Part shown: one piece after another, positions 50,963 through 60,700 of the stretch
How positions within the stretch are numbered: position 1 is the first letter of the stretch
Layout of the letters: the number at the start of each line of letters is the position of its first letter
Assembly (NCBI GenBank): GCA_027459485.1
Contig: DAIDIG010000001.1
Location: forward strand, 445,989-509,988
Reading direction: 5' to 3'
From: Bdellovibrionales bacterium
GTDB taxonomy: Bacteria; Bdellovibrionota; Bdellovibrionia; Bdellovibrionales; UBA1609
DNA length: 64,000 bases
Position numbers and translations under genes: made by a program
Notes under the pieces: generated by a model
What the model was told of the DNA's origin: nothing
Database searches by the model: none
What the model saw: only the letters and a program-made list of their open reading frames with translations

Positions 50963-51966
50963 ACCATTGGCAATCGCCGTTCGCATTTGCGTTGATCCCG
51001 ATACTCTTGGCCGTCATGGCCTATCGGTTGTGGTATCGCCGGTCCAAAAACGCAAGCCTGCAGTTCAGCCGGTTGCGCGAGCTAATGGTTGTGCCGCCCG
51101 GAATGGGCGCGCGTTTGACGGAATTGCCCAGCCTATTGAAAGTCGCCGCACTCGGCGCTGCAGTGCTGGCGCTCGCGCGACCCCAAAGCCCGAGTACGCA
51201 GGTTAGACGAAGCGTTCAAGGCATCGATATCATGATTTGTCTCGACGTTTCGGATTCGATGCGGATCGAAGACATGCAGCCAGTGAACAGGGTCGAGTCG
51301 GCGAAAAAATGGATTTCTGAATTTATCAAAGGCCGGTCGTCCGATCGCATCGGTCTCATTATTTTTTCGGGTGAGTCGTATACCCGTGTACCGCTTACGC
51401 TCGATTACCCGCTGCTTTTACAAAGCGTGAAAGATATCAAGCTTTCGCGCACTCTGAAACCGGGCACGGCCATCGGCGTCGGTCTCGCCAACGCGGTTGC
51501 GCGGCTGAAAGATTCGACGGCGAAATCGCGGGTGATTATATTTTTAACGGATGGCGAAAATAACTCGGGTACAATTGACCCAGACACGGCTCTGCAAGTG
51601 GCGAAGGGGTACGGAATTAAGATTTTTTCGGTGGGTATGGGTCGCGACGGCGAGTCGCAGCTGCCAGTTTACGTCACAGACGCCTTTGGCCACACGATCA
51701 AAGAATACCGGCCTATTCACAGCGATATCAACGTCGCGCTCCTCAAACGATTTGCATCCGAAACCGGCGGCAAATTTTATCGTGCGACTGAGGGTACTCA
51801 ATTGCGCGACGTGTTCACCGACATCGATCGTCTTGTTAAAACAAAAATTTCAACTGACAAGTTCACGCGTTATACCGAGCTTTTTCAAAAGCAGCTGGGG
51901 TTTGCGATGGTTCTCTATGTTGCCGCCATTATCTTGGGGCAAACTGTTTTGCGGAGGGGCCCATGA
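50959..51966 (+). CDS. batA: BatA-like von Willebrand factor A protein
   Basis: The 335-residue product has a membrane helix at each end and a VWA domain with MIDAS IMICLDVSDSM, then the conserved threonine region LKPGTAIGVGLANA and VIIFLTDGENN. BatA-type proteins are periplasmic-facing VWA proteins of the aerotolerance operon, thought to form complexes with BatB/C/D. GTG start; coupled to the next gene. Confidence 0.93.
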   Translation: MNHWQSPFAFALIPILLAVMAYRLWYRRSKNASLQFSRLRELMVVPPGMGARLTELPSLLKVAALGAAVLALARPQSPSTQVRRSVQGIDIMICLDVSDSMRIEDMQPVNRVESAKKWISEFIKGRSSDRIGLIIFSGESYTRVPLTLDYPLLLQSVKDIKLSRTLKPGTAIGVGLANAVARLKDSTAKSRVIIFLTDGENNSGTIDPDTALQVAKGYGIKIFSVGMGRDGESQLPVYVTDAFGHTIKEYRPIHSDINVALLKRFASETGGKFYRATEGTQLRDVFTDIDRLVKTKISTDKFTRYTELFQKQLGFAMVLYVAAIILGQTVLRRGP

Positions 51967-53033
51967 GCGCGTGGCGATTTGAATCCCCCGAGCACCTGCA
52001 ACTTTTATGGCTCGTGCCGGTCCTTTACGTCGGGGTTCGCGTGTGGCAAGAGCGCGCGACATCGCGCTTGATAAAAAAATTGGGTGGCGAGAAAACCGCG
52101 CCGGTTTTGACGGCATCCGTTTCGTTGGCGAAGCGTAAATGGAAAGTGTATCTGCAACTCGCCGCGCTGGCGCTTATGATTCTCGCGTATGCGCGGCCGC
52201 AGGCGGGAGTGGGCGAGCAAACAGTGAAAAACGAAGGTATCGAAATCGTGATGCTGATCGATGTCTCGAATTCAATGCTTGCCGAAGACGTGAAGCCCAG
52301 CCGGCTGGAGTTTGCCCGCTCTGAACTCGAACGGTTTGTCGATATGTCGGGCGGTGATCGCATGGGTGTCATTGCCTTTGCCGGTTCGGCCGCACTTCTG
52401 TCACCCCTCACCACCGACCAAGATGCGATCAAAATGTATTTACAAACTCTCGACACCGACAGCGTGAGCACGCAAGGTACAAATTTTGAGAAGGCTTTGA
52501 CGGTGGCCGGCGAGGCGTTTAAGCGCGGCGGCCTTGGCGGTCAAGACGGTGATCAAGTCACACGGGCTATATTAATTGCATCAGACGGTGAAGACCACGA
52601 ACCCGGCGCCACCGCCGTCGCCCAAAAATTGGCTAAATACGGCATTCATATTTACACGATTGCATTTGGCACGACCGACGGAGCGCCTATCCCGATCCGT
52701 GACGAGGGCGGGCAACTCCGCGGTTATAAGCGCGATTCTACCGGGCAAGTCATCATCACGAAAGTGACGGGCAAAGAACTTGAGGAGTTTGCCCGTGTCG
52801 GCGACGGCGCCTTTTACCATGCCAGTTATCAAAACGACGCCATTAAGTCTATCCGAACCGACATCGATAAGCTGCACAAAAGCCAATTCAAGTCAGGAGA
52901 AATCCCCATATATCGTGAATATTTTCAGCTGCCATTGCTGCTCGGGTTTTTGCTCGCTCTTTTTGAACTATGGCTAGGCGAAAGACGTAAAATTGGCCGG
53001 ATTTGGCGCGGACGTTTCGAGGTGCCGCAATGA
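51963..53033 (+). CDS. batB: BatB-like von Willebrand factor A protein
   Basis: The 356-residue product has N-terminal membrane helices (VYLQLAALALMILAYARP) and VWA domain with MIDAS IVMLIDVSNSM, STQGTNFEKALTVA and ILIASDGEDHEPG. A C-terminal helix closes the protein. Next to BatA it makes the VWA pair of the operon. The stop overlaps the BatC start (ATGA). Confidence 0.93.
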   Translation: MSAWRFESPEHLQLLWLVPVLYVGVRVWQERATSRLIKKLGGEKTAPVLTASVSLAKRKWKVYLQLAALALMILAYARPQAGVGEQTVKNEGIEIVMLIDVSNSMLAEDVKPSRLEFARSELERFVDMSGGDRMGVIAFAGSAALLSPLTTDQDAIKMYLQTLDTDSVSTQGTNFEKALTVAGEAFKRGGLGGQDGDQVTRAILIASDGEDHEPGATAVAQKLAKYGIHIYTIAFGTTDGAPIPIRDEGGQLRGYKRDSTGQVIITKVTGKELEEFARVGDGAFYHASYQNDAIKSIRTDIDKLHKSQFKSGEIPIYREYFQLPLLLGFLLALFELWLGERRKIGRIWRGRFEVPQ

Positions 53034-53752
53034 GATCGCCGATGCCATTTGAATATATTGTTTTCGTAGGCACGCTTGTGCTCGCGACCGTCGTCGCAAA
53101 TGCCGCGTCATCTCCGAGCGGCAATTTGTCCGCGTCCCGCGAGAACAATCAAGCAATCGAAGCGCTGAAGGGAAAAGATCCCGACACGGCAGAGACGAGA
53201 CTCATCAAGGCGCTCGGAGCCGACCCCTTCAACCCGATATTGCATCTAAATTTGGGTTGGGTATTTGAAAGTGAAAAAAAATACGATATGGCGGTGCGTG
53301 AGTACGAGTCGATTTTGCAGCCCGTCCCCGGCCGCACGGTATCGGATCGATTGAAATTCATCGCCCATTTCAACGCCGGCAACGCGCTAGCTGAAAATAA
53401 AAACGTGGCTGGCGCTCTCGAACAGTATCAGGCGGCACTCGACCTAAACCCGGGTTCGAAAGAAACTAAAACCAACATCGAACTTTTATTCAAGGGTGGT
53501 CAAGGTCAGGGAAGCGGCTCAACCGGGAACAAAAAAAATAAAGACAATTCAAATAACGGTAAAAATCAGGCCAAAAATCCGAATCAGAATTTTACAAATA
53601 AGGGCAATCCGAAGCCGCAGTTCAATAGTAAAGATTTGACCCGCGAGGACGTGCGAAAAATTTTGCAAGAGGTACAATCAGAGGAACAACGAGTTCGAGC
53701 GCGAGAATATGAGCAGCAAACAAAAGACAGTCCACCCCAAAAAGATTGGTAA
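53030..53752 (+). CDS. batC: BatC-like TPR protein
   Basis: The product is about 240 residues. ATG 53030 with GAGGTG upstream gives a signal peptide (YIVFVGTLVLATVVANAASS). TPR helices follow (LHLNLGWVFESEKKYDMAVR, AGNALAENKNVAGALEQYQA), then an Asn/Lys/Gly-rich low-complexity linker and a charged helical C-terminus. BatC is thought to scaffold the VWA partners in the periplasm. Confidence 0.88.
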   Translation: MRSPMPFEYIVFVGTLVLATVVANAASSPSGNLSASRENNQAIEALKGKDPDTAETRLIKALGADPFNPILHLNLGWVFESEKKYDMAVREYESILQPVPGRTVSDRLKFIAHFNAGNALAENKNVAGALEQYQAALDLNPGSKETKTNIELLFKGGQGQGSGSTGNKKNKDNSNNGKNQAKNPNQNFTNKGNPKPQFNSKDLTREDVRKILQEVQSEEQRVRAREYEQQTKDSPPQKDW

Positions 53753-55655
53753 AGTGATCGGCGCCATTGCGCTGGGTCTGATCGCGACATTTGCAATGGC
53801 GCTCCCCGCATGGGCCGGTGTCACCATTCAGGCGAGAGCCGACCGGGCTGACGGGGCTGATCACATGCTGCACGTGCGCCCCGGCGACTCGTTCAATTAC
53901 ACCATTTCTGTGAGTTCCGATCAATCGACTAGCTTCAGCGACCCGTCCCTGCCCAATCTAGACGGCTTTTCTGTTTCGGGGCCGAGCACGAGCAGTGAAA
54001 CCTCTGCGACTTTTGATAACGGCACGGTCGAAACGAAACAAACAAAGACGTTCACATATACACTGGCCGCCAATCAAGAGGGGGTGTATACGATCGGCCC
54101 GGCGCGCGTGACCATCAATGGTCAGACGTACACTTCAAATGCACTCACGGTGAAAGTCGATAATAACGCGCCACAGGCGCCTCCGACTCAAGCCGGTCAA
54201 AACCCGAGCGACGACGACGACGATGTTTTTAATAAACTTTTACAGCAACAGTTCGGAGGGCTCTTACGGCCGACCCCGGACTTGCCGCAGGCGAATTCGA
54301 ACAATCTTTATTTCATTCAAGCGGTCGTTGATAAACACAAAGTTTATGTCGGCGAGCAGGTGACCGTGACATTTTATCTTGTCACGCGCGCGCAAATTGC
54401 CGACATCGACACATTGAAATATCCCGATTTGAAAGGGTTCTGGAAAGAAGACATCGACGTCGCCACTCGCCTTAATTTCGAACCCGTCAATGTTAACGGT
54501 GTCAACTATCAGCGCGCGCTTCTCGCGAGCTATGCGCTTTTTCCAATCCACGTGGGGAACTCAATCATCGACCCATACCGCACGAAGTGCTCCGTCGTTG
54601 TGGCAAATGCCATGGGCCTGCCGCAGACGATGAATTTGGACGAACAGAGCGGCGAAATCCCGATTGAAGTGATGCCGCTCCCCGAGCAAGGTAAGCCGCC
54701 GAATTTTTCTGGCGCCGTCGGTGAATTCACGGCTTCGTCCACTGTTGATAGTCAACACACCAAAGTGGGGCAACCGGTAACTTTGGATGTGCGCCTTGAG
54801 GGCGAAGGTAACGCAAAACTCGCCGACATGCCGAAAATCGATTTGGGGCCGAACGTGCAAGTGTTTGACCCGAAGATCAATATGAAATTTTACCCGAACG
54901 GTCGCAGTTTTAAAGATTTTCAAACCTTGCTGGTGCCCAGACAGCCGGGTGAGATGAAAATACCATCCTTTGACTTTTGGTTTTTCAACCCAGTTGAAAA
55001 AAAATATTACGAGACAAAAACCGACGAGCTTTCGATTCAAGTTGATCCCGGCCCGGCTCAGGCGGCGAATAGCGTTTTACCGACGCTCACACAAAATAAC
55101 GCCGAGCCGACGGCGACTCAGAAACCTGAAATGCCTGGATTACTGCTCGCCGCCGACGATTCAAATGCGACCCGTCTTTCGCCGGCCAAAGTGGCGGGTA
55201 TGTGGGCCGGGCTTTGGGGAATAACAGTGTTGGCCCTCGGCGGGTTTGCTTGGCGCGAATTGCGCGAAGATAACCCTGAAGAAAGTCTGAGAGAAAAGAT
55301 CAGCCGGCGCATGCACGAACTCGACACTGCGGCTACAAAAGAGGATTTCCGTCACGTGGGTCGGGTTGCCGCCGAGACAATCCATCAAGTGCTGGGTGAG
55401 ATCGCGGGCCTGGGTGGTGCCAGCTATGAATTTGAAAAGATGGCCGAAAAGGCTCCACCGAGTTTCAAGCGCGAATTGGTGCCGCAACTGCGCACGCTGC
55501 TTTCGCGACTTGAGGCCGTGGCTTATGCGCCGGAAGGGATGATCGGCCAGCTCAAAGAGAAAGCCGAACTGAAGAAACTTGTGGCCGAAACGCGGCGGAT
55601 TTTACATTTGGCTTCGCAGTATGATTTTTCCTCTCGCGAGACTCGACCAAAGTAA
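53709..55655 (+). CDS. batD: BatD-like membrane protein (oxygen-tolerance)
   Basis: The 648-residue product has a signal peptide (ALGLIATFAMALPAWAG), several Ig-like repeats of the BatD family (VTIQARADR.., IQAVVDKHKVYVGEQVTVTF, FSGAVGEFTASSTVDSQHTK), a membrane helix (AGMWAGLWGITVLALGGFAW) and a cytoplasmic helical tail of ~125 residues. Overlaps batC by 44 bases. It ends the MoxR-Bat operon, which in Bacteroides aids aerotolerance. Confidence 0.9.
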   Translation: MSSKQKTVHPKKIGKVIGAIALGLIATFAMALPAWAGVTIQARADRADGADHMLHVRPGDSFNYTISVSSDQSTSFSDPSLPNLDGFSVSGPSTSSETSATFDNGTVETKQTKTFTYTLAANQEGVYTIGPARVTINGQTYTSNALTVKVDNNAPQAPPTQAGQNPSDDDDDVFNKLLQQQFGGLLRPTPDLPQANSNNLYFIQAVVDKHKVYVGEQVTVTFYLVTRAQIADIDTLKYPDLKGFWKEDIDVATRLNFEPVNVNGVNYQRALLASYALFPIHVGNSIIDPYRTKCSVVVANAMGLPQTMNLDEQSGEIPIEVMPLPEQGKPPNFSGAVGEFTASSTVDSQHTKVGQPVTLDVRLEGEGNAKLADMPKIDLGPNVQVFDPKINMKFYPNGRSFKDFQTLLVPRQPGEMKIPSFDFWFFNPVEKKYYETKTDELSIQVDPGPAQAANSVLPTLTQNNAEPTATQKPEMPGLLLAADDSNATRLSPAKVAGMWAGLWGITVLALGGFAWRELREDNPEESLREKISRRMHELDTAATKEDFRHVGRVAAETIHQVLGEIAGLGGASYEFEKMAEKAPPSFKRELVPQLRTLLSRLEAVAYAPEGMIGQLKEKAELKKLVAETRRILHLASQYDFSSRETRPK

Positions 55656-55699
55656 AAAATCGGTTGTGTTCGAAATATCGTTCTGAGTACACTTAAAGA

Positions 55700-57142
55700 A
55701 TGAACAGTACATTAAACGGACGACGTGGCGCTCGGTTGGCTGCACTCTTAGTTGTTGGAGGGGCTGCCCTGCTCACCGCCTGCGCCAGTGTTAAAGGCAA
55801 GCAAAAACCGCTTTCGGATGTTCTCAAAGTAGTGCCCGAACAGGGTTACAAACCTGATTCTCAATACGGCACTTTAAGTTTGCAGACCACGCCAAGAGTC
55901 GAGGAGTGGATTCGCTATTTCACCGGTCGCGGGCGCAGTTATATGCATCTATATCTTGAGCGATCGGCGCGCTACATGCCGCTGATGCGGGCAACATTTC
56001 GCGATCGCGGCATGCCGGATGAGCTCGCGTACGTGGCGATGATTGAGTCGGGCCTGAATGCGAATGCTTTTTCGCGCGCCAGTGCAGTCGGATATTGGCA
56101 GTTTGTACGCGGAACGGGGCGCCGTTATAACTTGCGCATCGATCCGTTCGTCGATGAACGTCGTGACCCTATCCTTTCGACTGAAGCAGCCGCAAGCTAT
56201 CTCGACTCGCTCTATAGTATATTCGGCGATTGGTATTTGGCTCTGGCGGCTTATAACGCTGGCGAGCAGAGAATCATGAACGCGGTCATGCGATATCACA
56301 CGCGTGATTTTTGGGAACTTTCGCATTTTCGACGGGCGATCCCGCGTGAAACAAAAAATTACATTCCTAAATTTATTGCCGCCGTTTTGATTGCCGAACA
56401 TCCCAAGGAGTACGGATTTAATGACATCGATGAGCAGCCAGTTTTTACGTTTGACTCGGTTGTCATCGATCATCCGATAAGTCTCGAGACCTTAGCTGCC
56501 GAACTTCATGTCGATTACGATGAACTGAAGCTGATGAACCCACGCTACAAAAGTGACTATGTTCCGGTTTATTCAGATCGAGTCAATGCGATTCGCGTGC
56601 CGGTCGGCATGAAAAAATTGGCGATGGCCGATCTGACCGGCGCTCAGAGTAGCGGGCCGAAGCACTATATTGCTTCGTTCGAGTACTATCGGATCCGCCG
56701 AGGTGACAATCTTTTGCACATCGCCCATCGATTTCATACGTCGGTTGCACGGCTTCTCGATTTAAACAACCTCGCCCGTCATTCGTTGATCCGCGCCGGC
56801 AGACGGTTGAAGGTGCCTGAGAGCTATTCAACGGCTATGGTCTCATCGCATAGCTTTCGACGGCGCTCGATTGCGTCGGTGCGGCGTTTGCGTCAGTTTC
56901 GGCGACATCATGTCACGCTTGCACGCCGAGCATGGCGCCATCGCGCTAAGCACCATTATGGTGCACGCGCCGTTGCATCTCGAGGGCACGTTCACATCGT
57001 TCGACGTGGAGAGAATCTGTCTGTGATCGCGCGCCATTATCGCGTGTCCATTGCTCAAATCGCGCATGCAAACTCGCTACGTCGGCATTCGAAGTTACTA
57101 GCGGGGACAGAGCTCATCATTCCCGATCGTCGCGCCGATTAG
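55700..57142 (+). CDS. mltD: MltD-like lytic transglycosylase lipoprotein with two LysM domains
   Basis: The 480-residue product has a lipoprotein signal (VVGGAALLTAC). The SLT domain shows the catalytic Glu in AYVAMIESGLN, then SRASAVGYWQFVRGTGR, YNLRIDPFVDERRDP, and LALAAYNAGEQRI. Two LysM repeats follow (YRIRRGDNLLHIAHRFHTS and HIVRRGENLSVIARHYRVS). It cleaves peptidoglycan from the outer membrane side. The linker between LysM domains is unusually Arg/His-rich. Confidence 0.95.
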   Translation: MNSTLNGRRGARLAALLVVGGAALLTACASVKGKQKPLSDVLKVVPEQGYKPDSQYGTLSLQTTPRVEEWIRYFTGRGRSYMHLYLERSARYMPLMRATFRDRGMPDELAYVAMIESGLNANAFSRASAVGYWQFVRGTGRRYNLRIDPFVDERRDPILSTEAAASYLDSLYSIFGDWYLALAAYNAGEQRIMNAVMRYHTRDFWELSHFRRAIPRETKNYIPKFIAAVLIAEHPKEYGFNDIDEQPVFTFDSVVIDHPISLETLAAELHVDYDELKLMNPRYKSDYVPVYSDRVNAIRVPVGMKKLAMADLTGAQSSGPKHYIASFEYYRIRRGDNLLHIAHRFHTSVARLLDLNNLARHSLIRAGRRLKVPESYSTAMVSSHSFRRRSIASVRRLRQFRRHHVTLARRAWRHRAKHHYGARAVASRGHVHIVRRGENLSVIARHYRVSIAQIAHANSLRRHSKLLAGTELIIPDRRAD

Positions 57143-57164
57143 TTTGCAGTTCTCGAGTAAAAAT

Positions 57165-57968
57165 TTAATGATTTGGAAGTAAATCCATCATGCGACGAGC
57201 CACCTCGGCGAACACTCCGGCGGTTGAACCGTCGGGTTCGGCCGCCACGATCGGGATGCCGGCTTCGGAGCTCAAACCGATGGCGGTTTCAAACGGGATT
57301 TCGCCGAGCTTCGCAATTTTATTTGTGTCGAGAAAACTGTTGAGCTCGCCGCGGGGGAAAAGTTGAACCCGGTCTGAGCCGCCCGGAGGTTGAAAGTACG
57401 ACATGTTCTCGATCACGCCAAGAAGCGGGATATGCACCTGTTTGAACATGTCGACGGCTTTTTTCGCATCGACGAGCGCCAGGTTTTGCGGCGTGCAGAC
57501 AACAATGCCGCCGCTCACAGGCACTTTCTGCGCCAATGTCAAAACGACGTCGCCGGTACCCGGCGGCAAATCGACAACGAGATAGTCGAGTTCGCCCCAG
57601 ATTACATCGCGCAAAAACTGATCGACGGCTTTGAAGAGCATCGGTCCGCGCCAGACGACCGCCTGATTCTCTTCAACAATAAACCCCATACTCATGAGTA
57701 AAAGCCCGTGGCGCACAAGAGGCTGAATACGAGTGCGGCCCCCTTCGTCTGTGAATGTCGGTCTTTGGTGGAGCGCGCCGAACATACGTGGAATCGATGG
57801 ACCGTAAATGTCAGCGTCAAGCAGCCCCACCTTTTGGCCAGCTTCTTTAAGCGCCAGTGCCAAATTCGCCGCCACTGTGGATTTGCCGACGCCACCTTTG
57901 CCAGAGCCGACCAATATGATTTTTTTGATGCCCGGGATCGCGGTTTGTTGGGCAAACGGATTTGACAC
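57165..57968 (-). CDS. Mrp/ApbC-family P-loop ATPase lacking the CxxC motif
   Basis: The 267-residue product has the deviant Walker A GSGKGGVGKST, GLLDADIYGPSIPRMFG, LVVDLPPGTGD, and GVIENMSYF. In iron-sulfur carrier Mrp/ApbC/NBP35 proteins CxxC follows that last motif; here the sequence is QPPGG. The protein is thus like Mrp by fold but may not hold a bridging cluster in the usual way. Its start faces the J-domain-like gene. Confidence 0.9.
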   Translation of the reverse strand: MSNPFAQQTAIPGIKKIILVGSGKGGVGKSTVAANLALALKEAGQKVGLLDADIYGPSIPRMFGALHQRPTFTDEGGRTRIQPLVRHGLLLMSMGFIVEENQAVVWRGPMLFKAVDQFLRDVIWGELDYLVVDLPPGTGDVVLTLAQKVPVSGGIVVCTPQNLALVDAKKAVDMFKQVHIPLLGVIENMSYFQPPGGSDRVQLFPRGELNSFLDTNKIAKLGEIPFETAIGLSSEAGIPIVAAEPDGSTAGVFAEVARRMMDLLPNH

Positions 57969-57996
57969 GGTCTACTCCTCAAGAAAAACTGAATCT

Positions 57997-58368
57997 ATGG
58001 ACCAAAAAGTTATCCAGTTTCTATACCTGAATGGGCTTCTGGTCCTAGCCCTGATTATATATCTGTTGCGTCGCCCCAAAAACCGGATGAGCCGTTTAAA
58101 ATTAAAAAACGCTCACGACGTGGCGCGCGCCTCGGATGGGCCGCCTGCCGGTGAAACCCATTTTAAGAGGGAGCGAGCACTGAATGTTATTTTTCAATTC
58201 AACGGACACGACTTTGACGCGTATGAGATTTTAGGAGTCCCGGCCGGCAGTCAATGGCCGGCGGTCGAAAGTGCCTATGACCGAGTGCTAAAGACCTGCG
58301 ACCCGGGTGACGATGAGATCTACCATCACGCGTTCAATGCCATTCGCCGCTCCGTGAGTGGACAGTAA
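57997..58368 (+). CDS. Membrane-anchored J-domain-like protein without HPD
   Basis: The 123-residue product has one membrane helix (FLYLNGLLVLALIIYLL) followed by a basic linker and, at ~70-120, DAYEILGVPAGSQWPAVESA and a helix pair typical of a J-domain, with the HPD loop replaced by TCDPGDDE. Without HPD it should not stimulate DnaK ATPase. ATG 57997 is chosen because the longer frame overlaps the Mrp gene on the other strand. Confidence 0.6.
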   Translation: MDQKVIQFLYLNGLLVLALIIYLLRRPKNRMSRLKLKNAHDVARASDGPPAGETHFKRERALNVIFQFNGHDFDAYEILGVPAGSQWPAVESAYDRVLKTCDPGDDEIYHHAFNAIRRSVSGQ

Positions 58369-58408
58369 CAGCCGGTTACGGTTTAACAATGCCATAGGGG
58401 AGTGACGA

Positions 58409-59494
58409 ATGGCGCTCGTATTTATTTCAGGCTTGGCCGTCGGTGCCGCGCTCGGCGTATTCATTGGATTTTATTTCTATTCGCGCCAGACCAAGTGGAC
58501 GCGGCTCGAATTTGAAAGCCTCGCGCAAAAAATATTTGAAAATAAGACGAATCGGCTCAACGAGACAACTGAAGGCCTTTTGAAGCCGTTGCGCGAATAT
58601 CTGTCGCGTTTCGAGAAATCAGTCGACGAAAAGTACACCATCGAAGCAAAAGAACGTCATGTTTTGAAATCCGAGATCGAAAAATTGATCTTACTCAACG
58701 ATAAAATGGCGGTTGAAGCGCGTTCGTTGACCGAGGCGCTTCGCGGCGACAATAAGGCGCAAGGGGATTGGGGTGAACTCGTTTTAAAGCGCGTGCTTGA
58801 AGCGTCGGGTTTACGTGAAGGTCACGAATACGTCGAACAGTCATCGCACGTGAACGAAGATGGCGATCGGCTGCGGCCCGATGTTGTGGTTCATCTCCCC
58901 GACGGTAAACACGTCGTGATCGATTCGAAAGTTTCGCTGCGCGCGTACGATGCGTATCGGGCGTCGGCCAATGACGCGCCGAACGAGGCTGCAAAAACAA
59001 AGTGGATTTCAGAGCATATCAAGTCGCTCGAGCGTCATATCGACGAGCTCAGCCAAAAAAACTATGCAAAATTAAAAGGAGTACGGTCGCCCGATTTTGT
59101 GCTGATGTTTGTGCCGATTGAGCCGGCGTACATTTTGGCGATGCATTCGGATCCGGATCTCTCAACGCGTGCCTGGCAAAAAGGTATCGCGATTGTCACG
59201 TCCACGACACTTCTGGTGAGCCTAAAAACCATCGCGTCGATCTGGAAGGTCGAAAAGCAAAATAAAAACGCCCTTGAAATCGCTCACGAGGGCGCGCGGC
59301 TCTACGATAAATTCGCGGGGTTCATCGAAGATTTCGAGAAAATCGGCCACACATTTGAATCCGGCCAAAAACAATTCACGGCGGCGATGAACAAATTGCG
59401 TGACGGGCCGGGGAGTGTCTCACGCAAAATCGAACGGCTGAAAGAGCTCGGCGCGTCGCCAAACAAATCGATTCCATCTACGTTTTTAGAATAA
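58409..59494 (+). CDS. rmuC: RmuC-family protein
   Basis: The 361-residue product has an N-terminal helix (GLAVGAALGVFIGFYFY), a coiled-coil, and the RmuC core: GDNKAQGDWGELVLKRVLEA, RLRPDVVVHLPDGKHVVIDS, and FVPIEPAYILAM. RmuC proteins contain a nuclease-like domain and limit recombination between repeats in E. coli. Confidence 0.93.
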   Translation: MALVFISGLAVGAALGVFIGFYFYSRQTKWTRLEFESLAQKIFENKTNRLNETTEGLLKPLREYLSRFEKSVDEKYTIEAKERHVLKSEIEKLILLNDKMAVEARSLTEALRGDNKAQGDWGELVLKRVLEASGLREGHEYVEQSSHVNEDGDRLRPDVVVHLPDGKHVVIDSKVSLRAYDAYRASANDAPNEAAKTKWISEHIKSLERHIDELSQKNYAKLKGVRSPDFVLMFVPIEPAYILAMHSDPDLSTRAWQKGIAIVTSTTLLVSLKTIASIWKVEKQNKNALEIAHEGARLYDKFAGFIEDFEKIGHTFESGQKQFTAAMNKLRDGPGSVSRKIERLKELGASPNKSIPSTFLE

Positions 59495-59587
59495 ACTCTT
59501 TCGCTTTAATCGCGCCAATTATTTCAACGACGCGGCGATGCCTTTCCCCTTGCTTTTATTCGATAGACGTTCATAATTTGTGACACG

Positions 59588-60697
59588 GTGACCATCCTTA
59601 AGCTGCTGACCCAGCGCATTTTTGTGCAAGAAAAACTTCTCGTTATCCTGGCCGTTATCGGCTTCTGGCTTTGTATCGCGGGTCATCTCAGTTTGTCGCA
59701 TGTGTTTCGTCTCGTCGAGTGGCAGACGGTCGGGGCTTTGTTCGGGCTTCTCATTTTAAGTTACGGCCTTGAACAAAGCGGATATCTAGAACACTTCGGG
59801 CGGCATCTGATCAGGCGTCTTCGTACCGAGCGCCAGATGGCCTTGTTTTTTGTAATCGCGAGCTCTTTCTTAGCGGCCTTTATGACGAATGATATTTCAC
59901 TTTTTATCGTTGTTCCGCTGGCTCTGGCCGTGGGGCAAAGACTGAAGGCCTTCCCGCTCGGGCGCCTCGTGATTTTTATCGCGATGGCCGTCAATGTGGG
60001 TTCGTCGTTGACGCCGGTCGGTAATCCGCAAAACCTATTTTTGTGGCAGTCCGCCCATGTGTCGTTTTTTCATTTCACGCGAGTGATGTTGCCGTTGGTG
60101 GTGCTTTTATTTTTCGTTCTTTTGATCGGCGTATGGGCGGCCTTTTCGTCGCGGTCACTTATGCCGCACGAGTTGCAAGACGTTGCGCCATTGGATCGCC
60201 GCTTGCTCGCAACGTCTCTTGTGCTGTATCCGCTGTTTTTAATTGCTCTTGATTACGGCTACCTTTGGCTCGCGCTGACGATTGTGGTAAGTCTTTTTTT
60301 ACTACGTGTGCGCCGCGTTTTTCGTCGCATGGATTGGGCCCTGCTTCTTATTTTTATTCTCATGTTCATCGACTTTAAGGTGCTGGCGGCATTGCCGTTG
60401 GTTCATTCACTGGCTCTGCAATCTTTGGCCTCGCGGTACGGCGGGTATAAGTCGGGGGTTTTGTTTTCGCAGGTTCTCTCGAATGTGCCGGCAGCGATAT
60501 TGCTTCAGTCGTTTCACCCATCCTGGCAACATCTCGCTTGGGGAGTGGATGTCGGCGGGTTCGGATTAGCCATCGGGTCGCTGGCGAATTTGATCGCACT
60601 TCGATTGGCGCGAATTAAAAACCTTTGGGTCGAATTTCATTATTGGTCGCTCGCCATGCTGGGAATTTCGTTTGTAGTCGGGTTGCTTCTACTATGA
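59588..60697 (+). CDS. ArsB/SLC13-type anion transporter
   Basis: The 369-residue product has 9-10 membrane helices with the ion-transporter pattern SSFLAAFMTNDISLFIVVPLA and VNVGSSLTPVGNPQNLF, the two re-entrant motifs of the ArsB/NhaD/citrate group. Substrate could be arsenite, dicarboxylate, citrate or sodium/proton; the sequence does not decide. The start is GTG 59588 with a weak ribosome site. Confidence 0.85.
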   Translation: MTILKLLTQRIFVQEKLLVILAVIGFWLCIAGHLSLSHVFRLVEWQTVGALFGLLILSYGLEQSGYLEHFGRHLIRRLRTERQMALFFVIASSFLAAFMTNDISLFIVVPLALAVGQRLKAFPLGRLVIFIAMAVNVGSSLTPVGNPQNLFLWQSAHVSFFHFTRVMLPLVVLLFFVLLIGVWAAFSSRSLMPHELQDVAPLDRRLLATSLVLYPLFLIALDYGYLWLALTIVVSLFLLRVRRVFRRMDWALLLIFILMFIDFKVLAALPLVHSLALQSLASRYGGYKSGVLFSQVLSNVPAAILLQSFHPSWQHLAWGVDVGGFGLAIGSLANLIALRLARIKNLWVEFHYWSLAMLGISFVVGLLLL

Positions 60698-60700
60698 AGA

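Noticed and set aside
57808-57996. N-terminal extension of the J-domain-like gene
   Set aside because: It is antisense to the Mrp gene and the sequence is low-complexity Ser/Pro without family support; ATG 57997 is preferred.
59519-59701. Minus-strand 60-codon frame before the ArsB-type gene
   Set aside because: It overlaps the transporter start and is mostly charged, with no ribosome site or partner gene.
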